The position numbers and the translations under genes are program-made. Of a stretch of 64,000 nucleotides of DNA, positions 1 through 7,893 are shown one piece after another. The DNA is from Kribbella capetownensis (GTDB taxonomy: Bacteria; Actinomycetota; Actinomycetes; Propionibacteriales; Kribbellaceae), in NCBI RefSeq assembly GCF_004331485.1, contig NZ_SJKD01000001.1, positions 1,178,001-1,242,000 of the forward strand. The letters run 5' to 3'. The stretch's first letter is position 1, and the number at the start of each line of letters is the position of its first letter. The notes under the pieces are model-generated. The model was not told the origin of the DNA. It did not search any database and worked only from the letters and a program-made list of their open reading frames with translations.

Positions 1-7
1 ACTGTCT

Positions 8-25
8 CGTCATTAACGAATGACG
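8..25. promoter_or_regulatory. candidate TetR operator
   Basis: An inverted repeat CGTCATT-N4-AATGACG lies 26 bp upstream of the TetR gene start. Its size and position fit an autoregulatory operator. The left part of the promoter region lies outside the window, so a divergent partner gene cannot be seen. Confidence 0.45.
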
Positions 26-50
26 GTTCACAAACTCGAGGGTGGTGGGG

Positions 51-641
51 ATGGCTCGGCCGCGGCTGGTCAGCGACGACGCGGTCCTGGACGCCACCCG
101 CCAGGTCCTCGCCGAGCTGGGACCGGTGAAACTGACGCTCGCGGCGGTCGGTGCCCGCGTAGGTCTGGCGGCTCCGACTCTGGTGCAGAGATTCGGCTCC
201 AAGCGCGGTCTGCTGCTTGCCTCCGCCGCCCGGTCGCCGGTGATGGTGCTGCGGGCGGCCGAGGAGGCCGAGGCGCGCAACACCTCCCCCTTAGCGACCC
301 TGCGGGACTTCGCGCTGACGGCCGTTGCCCACATCAAGCACCGCGAGGAGCTCGGCAACGGGCTCGGATTCGTCCAGCTCGACGTCGCCGATCCGGAGTT
401 CCGCAAGCACGCGCTGGCGCACTCCGCCGCGATCGTCGACAGCTGCGCCCGGTTGTACCGCGCGGCCCAGGACGCCGGCGAGCTGCGCCCGGATGCCGAC
501 CTACCGGCGCTGGCTCGCCACACCCTTGTCTGTTTCAACGGCGCGCTACAGGTCTGGGCAGTGAACGGCTGGGGCTCGCTCAGTCAGTTCCTCTCCGAAC
601 AACTGGACCTGCTGCTCGCGCCCTACCTCACCCAGGACTGA
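51..641 (+). CDS. TetR family transcriptional regulator
   Basis: A one-component DNA-binding repressor of about 196 residues, the usual TetR length. The N-terminal helix-turn-helix is visible at about residues 10-55 (VSDDAVLDATRQVLAE, then LAAVGARVGLAAPTLVQRFG, with the family's typical recognition-helix ending). The remainder is an all-helical ligand domain with no recognisable ligand signature. The ATG at 51 is preferred; an in-frame GTG at 42 would add three residues, and the GGTGGTGGGG between them can serve as ribosome binding site. A palindrome upstream (8-25) suggests autoregulation. The target genes are unknown; the gene stands alone in front of a tRNA on the other strand. Confidence 0.9.
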   Translation: MARPRLVSDDAVLDATRQVLAELGPVKLTLAAVGARVGLAAPTLVQRFGSKRGLLLASAARSPVMVLRAAEEAEARNTSPLATLRDFALTAVAHIKHREELGNGLGFVQLDVADPEFRKHALAHSAAIVDSCARLYRAAQDAGELRPDADLPALARHTLVCFNGALQVWAVNGWGSLSQFLSEQLDLLLAPYLTQD

Positions 642-811
642 CGCTGTTCTTCCGCGTGCTGGTCGCGGCCACAGCTGGCCAGCCGAAAGTCTGCCGTTTC
701 CCTTAGGAGCGTTGGCGCACCGACCCACCGCCCGCAACCACATCCCCCAGTCCGTTGACCGAGGCAACAGTCAGGTAGATCAACCGTTTGAGTAGGAGCG
801 AAAAGCAAAGG

Positions 812-843
812 AAAAGTCCAGGTCGCGAAACGACCCGGACTTT
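812..843 (-). terminator. intrinsic terminator of tRNA-Gly
   Basis: On the minus strand, just downstream of the tRNA, a 13-bp stem (AAAGTCC-x-GGTCG with one mismatch) closes a 5-nt loop and is followed by T-rich sequence (TTTTCCTTTGCTTTT). This is a convincing rho-independent terminator. Confidence 0.8.
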
Positions 844-857
844 GTCCTGACAAGCGG

Positions 858-928
858 AGCGGGTGACGGGAATCGAACCCGCACTGTCAGCTTGGGAAGC
901 TGATGTTCTGCCATTGAACTACACCCGC
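858..928 (-). tRNA. tRNA-Gly, anticodon CCC
   Basis: The minus strand folds as a standard cloverleaf. The acceptor stem is GCGGGTG/CACCCGC, the anticodon stem TCAGC/GCTGA holds the loop TTCCCAA (anticodon CCC, reading GGG), and the T arm is GCGGG-TTCGATT-CCCGT. The discriminator base is T. The 3' end continues CCG rather than CCA, so CCA must be added post-transcriptionally, which is common in actinobacteria. A tRNA-Gly close to dcd is a familiar actinobacterial arrangement. Confidence 0.95.
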
Positions 929-1261
929 GCTGCCTGGCGGTGGGACCCGGCAGGCGGTGAAGAGCATAGCCGATCGGGCGGGCCGCGGGCACGCCGGGTG
1001 CGGCGCGGCGGACCCGGTGGTTGCTGCCGGATCAACCGAACGGGACGAAGACGATGCCCGGTGCATCGAAAAGACGGGTGCGCGCGGTTTGCGCGAGGGG
1101 TTCTTGGGGAGTTTTCCACAAAGGGCACGCTCAGGACTGGGCAGGTTGGTCATCTTCTGGCAGATTAGAACGCGTTGCCGGGGGCAACATTTGACGCAAC
1201 GTGAGGACACGGTCCTCGGGACCGGACAAGATGGTTGCGGGGCAACTGGATGAAGGGGTGA
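929..1261. other. intergenic stretch, 333 bp
   Basis: No convincing gene is seen between the tRNA and the MarR gene; the reading frames here are short and overlap each other on both strands. It should hold the tRNA promoter (minus strand) and the MarR promoter. The only clear structure is a pair of related GTTGC palindromes near the right end, listed separately. Confidence 0.6.
1174..1246. promoter_or_regulatory. paired palindromes, candidate MarR operators
   Basis: Two related inverted repeats, GTTGCC-GGG-GGCAAC (1174-1188) and GTTGC-GGG-GCAAC (1234-1246), lie 60 bp apart immediately upstream of the MarR start. Two near-identical sites before a MarR gene suggest autoregulation. The second site is about 16 bp from the start codon and could overlap the transcription start. 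Confidence 0.45.
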
Positions 1262-1705
1262 ATGGTGGCAACAGACACGAGTGACGCGCTGGAGAACCTA
1301 GAGAAGGAGCTCGTCACAATGGCGCGGCGGCTGCGCAGCCTGCAGCGGACGCTGTCCGACGAGGCGCACCCGGACCTGGAGCCGGCGCAGTACGCGTTGC
1401 TGAACCACGTCGAGGAGTTGGCGCCGGTGCGGATGGCCGACCTGGTAGCCGCGCTCGAGGTGGACAAGGGCCCGGTCAGCCGGGCCTGCGCACGACTGGA
1501 GGAGGAGGGTCTGCTGAAGCGGGCCGCCGACAAGTCGGACGCGCGGGCGACTCTGCTGACCCTGACCGCGGCCGGTAAGCGCAAGCTGACGGCGGCCCGG
1601 AAGAAGCGGCACAAGGTGATCGAGGATCTGCTGAAGGACTGGTCGCCGGCGCAGGTGAAGACCTTCGCCACCCAGGTGTCGAGGTTCAACAAGCTGGCCG
1701 ACTGA
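1262..1705 (+). CDS. MarR family transcriptional regulator
   Basis: A 147-residue winged-helix regulator of typical MarR size. The N-terminal dimerisation helix (residues 8-30) precedes the winged helix at about 38-105: YALLNHVEEL, RMADLVAALEVDKGPVSRAC as the helix-turn-helix, and SDARATLLTLTAAG as the wing with the conserved D-x-R. The ATG at 1262 has a good ribosome binding site (GAAGGGGTGA). It is a single gene between tRNA-Gly and dcd, with two GTTGC palindromes upstream. Nothing in the sequence tells which ligand it senses. Confidence 0.9.
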   Translation: MVATDTSDALENLEKELVTMARRLRSLQRTLSDEAHPDLEPAQYALLNHVEELAPVRMADLVAALEVDKGPVSRACARLEEEGLLKRAADKSDARATLLTLTAAGKRKLTAARKKRHKVIEDLLKDWSPAQVKTFATQVSRFNKLAD

Positions 1706-1878
1706 TCGTTGCCTGAGGCCCGGGTTTCGGTGCGCCGCAACGGTGCCGGAACCATCGCCGGGACGGTCTGGTGGTGAGGTCACGCCGGGGAGCTGAGGGC
1801 TCCGGACGATCCGCCACCAGGCACCCGAACGGGCCGGCAGAACTGGGCGGAGAGGCAGCACGCTGCTAAGTTCCTGTC

Positions 1879-2454
1879 GTGCTGCTCTCCGACCGTGACA
1901 TCTTGGCCGAGCTCGACGCGAAACGGGTCCAGCTGGATCCGTTCGATGCTGCGATGGTGCAGCCGTCGAGTGTCGACGTACGGCTGGACCGGTTCTTCCG
2001 GGTGTTCGAGAACCACAGGTACCCGCACATCGACCCCGCCGAGGAGCAGCCCGACCTGACCCGGCTGGTCGAACCCGACGGCGAGGAGCCGTTCATCCTG
2101 CATCCCGGTGAGTTCGTGCTGGGATCGACGTACGAGCTGGTGACGCTGCCCGACGACGTGGCGGCGCGGCTGGAGGGCAAGTCCTCGCTGGGCCGGCTCG
2201 GGTTGCTCACCCACTCCACCGCCGGCTTCATCGACCCGGGCTTCTCCGGGCACGTGACGCTGGAGCTGTCGAACGTGGCGACGCTGCCGATCAAGCTCTG
2301 GCCCGGGATGAAGATCGGCCAGCTGTGCTTCTTCCGGCTGTCGTCGCCGGCCGAGCATCCGTACGGCTCGGCGAAGTACGGCTCCCGCTACCAGGGCCAG
2401 CGCGGCCCGACACCGTCGCGGTCGTACCAGAACTTCCACCGCACCGACGTCTGA
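1879..2454 (+). CDS. dcd: dCTP deaminase
   Basis: Converts dCTP to dUTP (with release of ammonia), the main route to dUMP for thymidylate synthesis. The 191-residue length matches the family. The start [12 protein letters not shown] and the signature [20 protein letters not shown], which contains the catalytic-site residues, are both present, and the C-terminal tail ends in the family's [13 protein letters not shown]. The start is GTG at 1879. In mycobacteria the orthologue is bifunctional (deaminase and dUTPase); whether that holds here cannot be decided from the sequence. A clear terminator follows at 2465. Confidence 0.96.
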   Translation: MLLSDRDILAELDAKRVQLDPFDAAMVQPSSVDVRLDRFFRVFENHRYPHIDPAEEQPDLTRLVEPDGEEPFILHPGEFVLGSTYELVTLPDDVAARLEGKSSLGRLGLLTHSTAGFIDPGFSGHVTLELSNVATLPIKLWPGMKIGQLCFFRLSSPAEHPYGSAKYGSRYQGQRGPTPSRSYQNFHRTDV

Positions 2455-2464
2455 CAAGAGAAAT

Positions 2465-2486
2465 AGGCCCCGGGGATCCGGGGCCT
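2465..2486. terminator. bidirectional terminator between dcd and lipoprotein gene
   Basis: A perfect 9-bp stem AGGCCCCGG/CCGGGGCCT encloses a GGAT loop, followed by TCTT on the plus strand and TATTTCT on the minus strand. It lies between two converging genes and can serve both. Confidence 0.75.
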
Positions 2487-2502
2487 CTTCGCATCAGCAA
2501 GG

Positions 2503-4014
2503 TCAGGCGGTCGGCTTCAGGTAGACGAGGACCGACTGCAGGTCGCCGGAGCCGTAGCCACCGCCGCCGTTCGGCAGCTGTCCATAGACGCCGCCGTACG
2601 GCGATACCGCGTCCGGCGACACCAGCTTGCCGTCGTAGAGGCTCATGTCACTCCCACCGGCGGACCTGCTGTCCGACGGGGTGTCACCGGCCGTCGGGGA
2701 GTCATTGCCCGAGGGAGTGTCGCCGGCCGATGGGCTGTCGCTCGAACTCGCGCTCGGACTGCCGGATGTCGACGCGCTCGGGAGGTCCTGACCCGTCTTG
2801 GCGTCCAGCAGCACCGGCTGCTTCTCCGTCTGCACGTATACGACTCCGTGGAACGCTGCGGTCACGCGGGGCACGACGCGTCCTCCGGACTCGCTGGTGA
2901 AGCCCCACGCCTTCTTGCCGGTGCTGTCGTCGAACCCCAGGATCTCCTGCGGGCCGGTCACCGCGGCCTCCCTGCAGACGATCGAGCTCACCTGGTCCCA
3001 AGTGCAGTCGTAGCCACCAGAGTCCCGAGCCGACAAACCCGGTGCCGACCTCACCACGGCGCCCGTTGACAGGTTCACCGAGAAGAGTGAGGCGGTCTCG
3101 CTCATGGTGGCCCCCGCGTACACCGTGCCATAGAAGAACGCGTGCTTGGCGCCGCCGGGAAGCGGCTTCAGGAAGCCCTGCTTCAGCGGGATCTGCTGCG
3201 TGACCTTGCCGGTCGCACCGTCGATGAGCAGGACCCCGGCGTCGCCGGCGTCGGTCTTGCTCTCCTGCTTCGCGCCCGCGACCACACCGTTGTGTACGGC
3301 GCCCGGGACGACGTCCGGCACGACGGTGGACTTCTTCGTCTGGGGGTCCGCGTACACCGTCGCGTTCTGCGTCTTCACGGTCAGATTGCCCCGGGCGGTC
3401 ACACCGATGGCGACCTGGCCGGTCTCCGGATCGTACTGCGCGGCGATCAGACTCGGCAGACCGGCCGCGGCGATGCCGGTCCCGTTCACCGTGCTCACCG
3501 GCGTGGACACCTCGGCGAGCTTCTGCCCGGACGCCACGTCGATCCACTGCACCAGCACCAGACCCTGCGGCTTCTGAGTACCGTTGCCCTTGTCGGCCTC
3601 CCCGTAGGCGATCACCGCGACGTCCTTGCCGTCGACCTTGACCGCCATCGGGTCGGTCACGTCGCTGACTGTGGTGGTGTCCGCCGCGGTCGACTCGATC
3701 TCCCAGGCTTTGCTCGGGTCGACGACGTCGCGGCCGGTGAGACCCCGGTAGTTGGCGACCACGGCGACCTGGCCGACCATGCCGAGCTTGGGTTCGTCGT
3801 ACAGCTCCCGGCCCTTGAAGTCGGGCACGGGGTAGGCCGCAGCGGCGGTGAACGCCTTGGGAGGATCGAACGACGGTGCTGCCGGTGTGGTCGGCGTCGA
3901 GGCCTGCTGGCCGTTGTCGCCGCCGGAGCTTGATTCGGAAGCCTTGTCGTCACCGCCGCTGCAGCCGGCCAGCAGCACGACCGCAGCGGTTGCGGTGATC
4001 AACGGACGCAACAT
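2503..4014 (-). CDS. secreted lipoprotein with PQQ-like beta-propeller
   Basis: A 503-residue exported lipoprotein of unknown role. The lipobox LLAGC puts the lipidated cysteine at residue 18, followed by a Ser/Gly/Thr/Pro-rich linker to about residue 50. The body has repeated beta-strand units of the type VLLIDGATGKV and VLLDAKTGQD, typical of PQQ-like propellers that act as scaffolds or envelope sensors. Two cysteines (YDCTW and SIVCRE) may form a disulfide. Near residues 415-455 a low-complexity insert rich in Ser, Asp, Pro and Thr interrupts the C-terminal part. The gene is isolated, converging on dcd. Confidence 0.75.
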   Translation of the reverse strand: MLRPLITATAAVVLLAGCSGGDDKASESSSGGDNGQQASTPTTPAAPSFDPPKAFTAAAAYPVPDFKGRELYDEPKLGMVGQVAVVANYRGLTGRDVVDPSKAWEIESTAADTTTVSDVTDPMAVKVDGKDVAVIAYGEADKGNGTQKPQGLVLVQWIDVASGQKLAEVSTPVSTVNGTGIAAAGLPSLIAAQYDPETGQVAIGVTARGNLTVKTQNATVYADPQTKKSTVVPDVVPGAVHNGVVAGAKQESKTDAGDAGVLLIDGATGKVTQQIPLKQGFLKPLPGGAKHAFFYGTVYAGATMSETASLFSVNLSTGAVVRSAPGLSARDSGGYDCTWDQVSSIVCREAAVTGPQEILGFDDSTGKKAWGFTSESGGRVVPRVTAAFHGVVYVQTEKQPVLLDAKTGQDLPSASTSGSPSASSSDSPSAGDTPSGNDSPTAGDTPSDSRSAGGSDMSLYDGKLVSPDAVSPYGGVYGQLPNGGGGYGSGDLQSVLVYLKPTA

Positions 4015-4151
4015 CGTTGTTTCTCTCCCCAGTTTGAACCAAGAGTGACGGCGTGAACGCTAGCAGCGTCCGAAGGTCCGAACCGTCACCAAACCCAGGC
4101 GTTGCAGCAAGTTGCAAAGCGCGGCCGCCGGGCCGTTGATCGGCGAGCCGG

Positions 4152-4418
4152 TCATCGGACGACCGACAGGCCGGTACGGCGGTGGCCGGCCTGCGGCTCG
4201 ACCAGGCTGCGCTGCGAGTCGAGGCGGCGCTGCGAGTCGAGGCGGCGCTGCGGGTCCAGGCGGTCGGCGATCCGGCGCAGGACGCCGGCCAGTTCGTAGC
4301 GGGGTCCGCTGGTGCGGGTCCGGGTGGCCTTGCGGCCGTGCCGCTCGGCGCGGGCCTCGGCGGCGCGCAACTGCTCGTTGACGCGGTGGCGGGCAACCTC
4401 TTGGTGTTCGGTGATCAT
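4152..4418 (-). CDS. small charged protein with internal repeats
   Basis: Encodes 88 residues with no family I recognise. An Arg/Glu-rich helical N-terminus (to about residue 33) is followed by YELAGVLRRIADRLDP and then by near-identical six-residue units RLDPQR-RLDSQR-RLDSQR. The ATG at 4418 has a strong ribosome binding site (AGAGGGGAG, 7 nt away), which is the main support that it is a real gene. It is the third gene of a leftward unit after the ribbon-helix-helix and DUF4097 genes (88 bp downstream of the latter). The repeated units are encoded by an 18-bp tandem repeat, so length may vary between strains. Confidence 0.55.
   Translation of the reverse strand: MITEHQEVARHRVNEQLRAAEARAERHGRKATRTRTSGPRYELAGVLRRIADRLDPQRRLDSQRRLDSQRSLVEPQAGHRRTGLSVVR
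4211..4263. repeat. 18-bp tandem repeat, about 3 copies
   Basis: Three consecutive 18-bp units beginning GCTGCGAGTCGAGGCGGC; the third copy carries two changes and is one base short of full identity. The period is a multiple of three, so copy-number change would keep the reading frame of the small gene it lies in. Confidence 0.8.
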
Positions 4419-4506
4419 CGTTGTGCTCCCCTCTGGATGGTTTTCGGCAATGCTTCGCCCAGGTCCCGCCGGGCCGTTGCCGGCGGGACCTCCTGGGTGG
4501 TGGGTG

Positions 4507-5337
4507 TCAGACCTTGGTGACGGTGATGTCGCCGGAGACGGTGCGGGCCCGCAGCATCAGCGCGCGGTCGCCCTCGGCCGGCTTGTCGCTCGGCTCCAGA
4601 TCGCACCGGATCCGTCCGGTGACCGTCTTCAGGTCCAGGTACGTCGGGACGCCGTCGGGTACTCCGATCTGGACGTCCCCACGGGCCGTCTCGGCCTGGA
4701 TGCTCGGCGCGTCGGCGATCTCGACCGTGACGTCGCCGGAGCCTGAGGTGGCGACCGAGTGGTCGCGGATCCGCTCGATGGTGATGTCACCCGAGCCGAC
4801 CTTGACGCTGGCGGGGCCGGCCACGTCGCCGACCCGGACGTCGCCGGAGCCGGTGCTCAGCCCGACCGCGTCGCCAGCCTCGCCGATGTTGATCTCGCCG
4901 GAGCCGGTGCTGCCGCGAACGGAGCCCGCGACGTACTCGGCCCGGACGTCGCCGCTGCCGGTGTTCACCGCGAGGTCGCCCTCGACCCGGTCGAGACGGA
5001 CGTCGCCGGAACCGGTCGACAGCCGTGCGGTGGCCAGCGGCGCCCGCGAGTTGATGTCGCCGGAGCCGGTCTTGATCCGGGCTTCCATGGTCGCCGGGGT
5101 GGCGATCCGGACCTGGATCTCCGGTCCGCGGCGGACGTTGCGCGGGCCCTCGATGATCAGTTCGCCGTCGCGGACCGCGACGACGACGTCGTCCTCGGTG
5201 CCACTGTCGACCTCGAGCGAGACTGTCGTCTCGGTGCCGTCGGTCGGCACGATCTCGACCAGGCCGGAGCCGATCTCGATCCGGAGCTTCTCGATCTTGG
5301 TCGCGTCCTCGACGATCTGCTGGCTGAAGCCGCTCAC
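4507..5337 (-). CDS. DUF4097-family beta-helix (adhesin-like) protein
   Basis: About 276 residues made mostly of short repeats around the motif GSGD (for example TGSGDVRLDRVEGDLAV, TGSGDVRVGDVAG), at least eight copies spaced 18-20 residues apart. This is the DUF4097/DUF4098 pattern, predicted to form a right-handed beta-helix. No signal peptide or transmembrane segment is seen, so it is probably cytoplasmic despite the adhesin label of the family. The GTG at 5337 overlaps the stop of the upstream gene as GTGA, making translational coupling likely; a GTG at 5346 is an alternative. Its function is unknown. It is consistently found with small DNA-binding proteins in actinobacteria, to my knowledge. 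Confidence 0.8.
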   Translation of the reverse strand: MSGFSQQIVEDATKIEKLRIEIGSGLVEIVPTDGTETTVSLEVDSGTEDDVVVAVRDGELIIEGPRNVRRGPEIQVRIATPATMEARIKTGSGDINSRAPLATARLSTGSGDVRLDRVEGDLAVNTGSGDVRAEYVAGSVRGSTGSGEINIGEAGDAVGLSTGSGDVRVGDVAGPASVKVGSGDITIERIRDHSVATSGSGDVTVEIADAPSIQAETARGDVQIGVPDGVPTYLDLKTVTGRIRCDLEPSDKPAEGDRALMLRARTVSGDITVTKV

Positions 5338-6080
5338 TGCGCCCACCCCGTCATCCGCTGGCCCGGGCCGTGGCCGCCACGGCGACGGCGGTCCCGGTCA
5401 CGGTCGTCGCGGTCCCGGTTGCGGTCGCGGCCACGCCGGCCGCGCTCGGGTCCGAAGACGCCCTCGTCGCCGAAGGGGCCACCGGGACCGAACACGCCGT
5501 CCGGTCCGAAGACTCCGTCGGGTCCGAGCGGTCCGTTCGGGCCGAGCGGTCCATCCGGACCGAAGACGCCACGCGGCGGACGCGGGGGCCGGGGCGGGCG
5601 GTTGCCGCGGCGGTTCCGGTCGCCCAGCTCGGTCATCACGGTGCGCATCAGCCACGCGTTCGAGGAGATGCCCTCGGCCGCGGCGGCCTCGTCCACCTTG
5701 TTCTTCACCGACATCGGCAGCCGCAGCGTGATCCGCGCGGTCGGCTCGTCGGCGTCCAGGGTCACCTGGTCGGTGTCCTCGGTCTCGGTGTCGTCATCGG
5801 TGTCGTCGTCGGCCTCGTCGGGGCCGGTCAGCTGGCTCGGGGCCGGCGTGACCACGAACTCGGGACGGCCACCGGCCATCCGGAGCTCGACCGAACCGGG
5901 GGACAGCTCGCGGCTGATCTCCCCGGCGGCGTCGGACAGGGCTGAGATGAGGGCCAGGCGGCCCGCGTCATCCAGCGTGGCCCCGAGGCGCTGCGCCACG
6001 GAGCGAGTTTGATCGTCGGCCAGGGCGGTGGCGTTCTCCACGCTTCGCCGGACCGATTCGAGATAGTGGTCAAGTTCCAT
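5334..6080 (-). CDS. ribbon-helix-helix (HicB/Arc-like) DNA-binding protein
   Basis: A 248-residue protein in three parts. Residues 1-95 are a helical region starting MELDHYLESVRRSV. An acidic Asp/Glu/Thr stretch follows (about 96-112). Then comes a ribbon-helix-helix domain at about 114-152: ARITLRLPMSVKNKVDEAA, then GISSNAWLMRTVMTEL, with the alternating beta-strand residues that would contact DNA. The C-terminal 95 residues are low-complexity Gly/Pro/Arg repeats (units like GPDGPLGPNG) ending in an Arg/Asp-rich tail. Such proteins are often labelled HicB-family antitoxins, but no toxin partner is visible. It is first in a unit with the DUF4097 gene and lies beside palindromes that could be its operators. 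Confidence 0.75.
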   Translation of the reverse strand: MELDHYLESVRRSVENATALADDQTRSVAQRLGATLDDAGRLALISALSDAAGEISRELSPGSVELRMAGGRPEFVVTPAPSQLTGPDEADDDTDDDTETEDTDQVTLDADEPTARITLRLPMSVKNKVDEAAAAEGISSNAWLMRTVMTELGDRNRRGNRPPRPPRPPRGVFGPDGPLGPNGPLGPDGVFGPDGVFGPGGPFGDEGVFGPERGRRGRDRNRDRDDRDRDRRRRGGHGPGQRMTGWAQ

Positions 6081-6090
6081 GTCTAGAACT

Positions 6091-6146
6091 ATGACGTCAT
6101 GGTGACGTCACTGTCAACCCCTTCTGATGTCATGGCGTCGTCATGG
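6091..6146. promoter_or_regulatory. array of palindromes in a divergent promoter
   Basis: Between the divergent starts at 6080 and 6192 lie two perfect 10-bp palindromes, ATGACGTCAT (6091-6100) and GTGACGTCAC (6102-6111), offset by 11 bp (one helical turn). GTCATGG recurs at 6096, 6129 and 6140. Ribbon-helix-helix repressors typically bind such phased short palindromes, and the adjacent gene encodes one, so this is a plausible autoregulatory operator that would also control the SDR gene. Confidence 0.55.
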
Positions 6147-6191
6147 TGGCGCCAAGGCAGAATGTGGGTCAGTCGAAGACCGGGAGGAACA

Positions 6192-6986
6192 GTGTCCAGA
6201 GGAGTACTCGTCACAGGCGCGTCCAGGGGAGTCGGCGCCGCCGCCGCGCGGGCGTTCGCGCGGGCCGGCGACCGAGTCGTGCTGCACTGCCGCGGTGCGG
6301 TCGACCGGGCCGAGGAGGTACGCGCGAGTCTCCCTGGCAGCGGCCACGCGGTGGTCACCGCGGATCTCGGTGACGCGGCCGCAATCCCTTCCCTGGTTGA
6401 CGAATCGGCCGCTGTGCTCGGCCGGATCGACGTACTGGTGAACAACGCGGCGTTGTTCGTCGACGAGCCCGTCGCGGGGTCGCGCCGGATCGGGCATCCG
6501 CTCGCGGAGACGCCGTACGACGAGTGGGTCGCGGCCTGGCGTCGTACTCTCGCGGTGAATCTGGAAGGGGCGGCGCACGTGACCTGGTGCGTGGTGCGGC
6601 AGATGCTGGACAAACAGCCTGAGGAGGGCGGCCGGCGGGGCGCGATCGTCAACGTTGGGTCACGCGGCGCTTACCGGGGAGAGCCTGACGTGCCCGCGTA
6701 CGGCGCTGCGAAAGCCGGATTGCACGCTCTCGGGCAGTCACTGGCGGTATCGCTGGCGCCACATGACATCACCGTGACGTCAATTGCGCCCGGATTCATC
6801 GCCACCGACATGACCGAGTCGTTCCTGGCGGGTCCCGGCGGCGACGCGATCCGGGCGCAGAGCCCGTTCGACCGCGTCGCCACCGCCGAGGAGGTGGCCG
6901 ACGCGGTCTACTGGCTCGCGTCGCCGCAAGCGACCTGGTCCAGCGGCTCCGTCATGGATTTCAACGGTGCCTCATACCTTCGTTGA
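6192..6986 (+). CDS. short-chain dehydrogenase/reductase
   Basis: An NAD(P)-dependent oxidoreductase of 264 residues, normal SDR length. It has the Rossmann signature TGASRGVGAAAARAF at residues 8-22, the NNAA motif, a serine in VGSRGAY and the catalytic YGAAK (Y-x3-K), followed by the classical PGFI(A)TDM segment. GTG at 6192 is chosen because GGGAGG lies 4-5 bases upstream and it starts the sequence just before the Rossmann strand; the longer upstream frame has no support. Its sequence is nearest the fatty-acid/3-ketoacyl reductase type, but the substrate is unknown. It diverges from the ribbon-helix-helix gene across a palindrome array. Confidence 0.88.
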   Translation: MSRGVLVTGASRGVGAAAARAFARAGDRVVLHCRGAVDRAEEVRASLPGSGHAVVTADLGDAAAIPSLVDESAAVLGRIDVLVNNAALFVDEPVAGSRRIGHPLAETPYDEWVAAWRRTLAVNLEGAAHVTWCVVRQMLDKQPEEGGRRGAIVNVGSRGAYRGEPDVPAYGAAKAGLHALGQSLAVSLAPHDITVTSIAPGFIATDMTESFLAGPGGDAIRAQSPFDRVATAEEVADAVYWLASPQATWSSGSVMDFNGASYLR

Positions 6987-7038
6987 CAGCTGTCTCGCAG
7001 TGTCCCGACAGGATTAAGAGATGGAGGAAGTGGGGGGA

Positions 7039-7893
7039 CTAACTCCCGTAGACGTCGAGTTCGACGATGCGGGAGTAGGCGTGGTCGTTGCTGTCCAGGC
7101 AGAGGATGCGTACGGCGTCCGCCTGGACCGGATCGAACGTCGACGTCACGTGCCCGAGGGTGTTGCCCCGGACCTGGGTGACGGTCTGCCAGTCGCCGCT
7201 GCCGCTGCGGACCTGGACGTCCCAGTCCCGCAACCCGTTGGTCAGGGCCGGGTACTTGGTCGAGTCGAGCGTGTAGAGCTCGACCCGGTTGACGGTGGTC
7301 GGTGCGGCCAGCGCGACGTCGTAGTCGTCGGGGAAGACCGCGCGGGTGCCGTCGTTCCAGCCGGTCAGGGTGTCCCAGTGTTCGGAGTCGTTGTCACCGT
7401 CGAGCGCGCCGCAGAGCGTGAAGTTGCCGTGCGTTGACGACGCGGCGGCCTGCTCGCCCAGCGCGAGGTTGCTGCCCGGGCCCTTCGAGGGCAGCGGATT
7501 CACCGTCACTGGGACAGTCAGCCGCGTCTTGTCGACCTGGAGGTCGATCTTGTAGCTGCCGGGCTTGGTGTCCCGCGGAACGCGGACCTCCACCGGTGCG
7601 GACACCGGCTGGTCGGGGTCGACGGCCGGGAGCCAGGAGGAGAACAGTTCCCGGGACAGTTGCAGCGGACCACTCGGGTCCAGGGTCAGGTCGGCGTACC
7701 GATCCTCGCGGCCGGTGTTGGTCATGGTCAGTGTCAGGTTGCCCGGGAAGCAGGGCAGGCCCACCACGCTCAACTGCTGCGGATCGGTGCTGACCTGTAC
7801 GTCGGTTGTTGCCTGAGGCATCGAGCCGGACGTGATCAGGGTTGTTGCGGCCACAGCTCCGAAGGCGACGGCCGACTGCCAGCGAATGCTCAT
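7039..7893 (-). CDS. secreted protein with discoidin (F5/8 type C) domain
   Basis: A 284-residue exported protein. The N-terminus MSIRWQSAVAFGAVAATTL followed by SGSMPQA is a signal peptide. Residues about 35-145 form a beta-sandwich of the NPCBM/Ig-like kind (TMTNTGREDRYADL, RVPRDTKPGSYKI). Residues about 155-284 look like an F5/8 type C carbohydrate- or lipid-binding domain (ASSTHGNFTLCGALDGD, VNRVELYTLDS, RILCLDSNDHAYSRIVELDVYG). The ATG at 7893 overlaps the stop of the phosphatase gene as ATGA, so both are probably made together; a role in anchoring the enzyme or binding its substrate is an inference. Confidence 0.75.
   Translation of the reverse strand: MSIRWQSAVAFGAVAATTLITSGSMPQATTDVQVSTDPQQLSVVGLPCFPGNLTLTMTNTGREDRYADLTLDPSGPLQLSRELFSSWLPAVDPDQPVSAPVEVRVPRDTKPGSYKIDLQVDKTRLTVPVTVNPLPSKGPGSNLALGEQAAASSTHGNFTLCGALDGDNDSEHWDTLTGWNDGTRAVFPDDYDVALAAPTTVNRVELYTLDSTKYPALTNGLRDWDVQVRSGSGDWQTVTQVRGNTLGHVTSTFDPVQADAVRILCLDSNDHAYSRIVELDVYGS

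Noticed and set aside
5334-6080. HicA-HicB toxin-antitoxin pair
   Set aside because: The protein has a ribbon-helix-helix domain but no HicA-like small toxin gene is adjacent.
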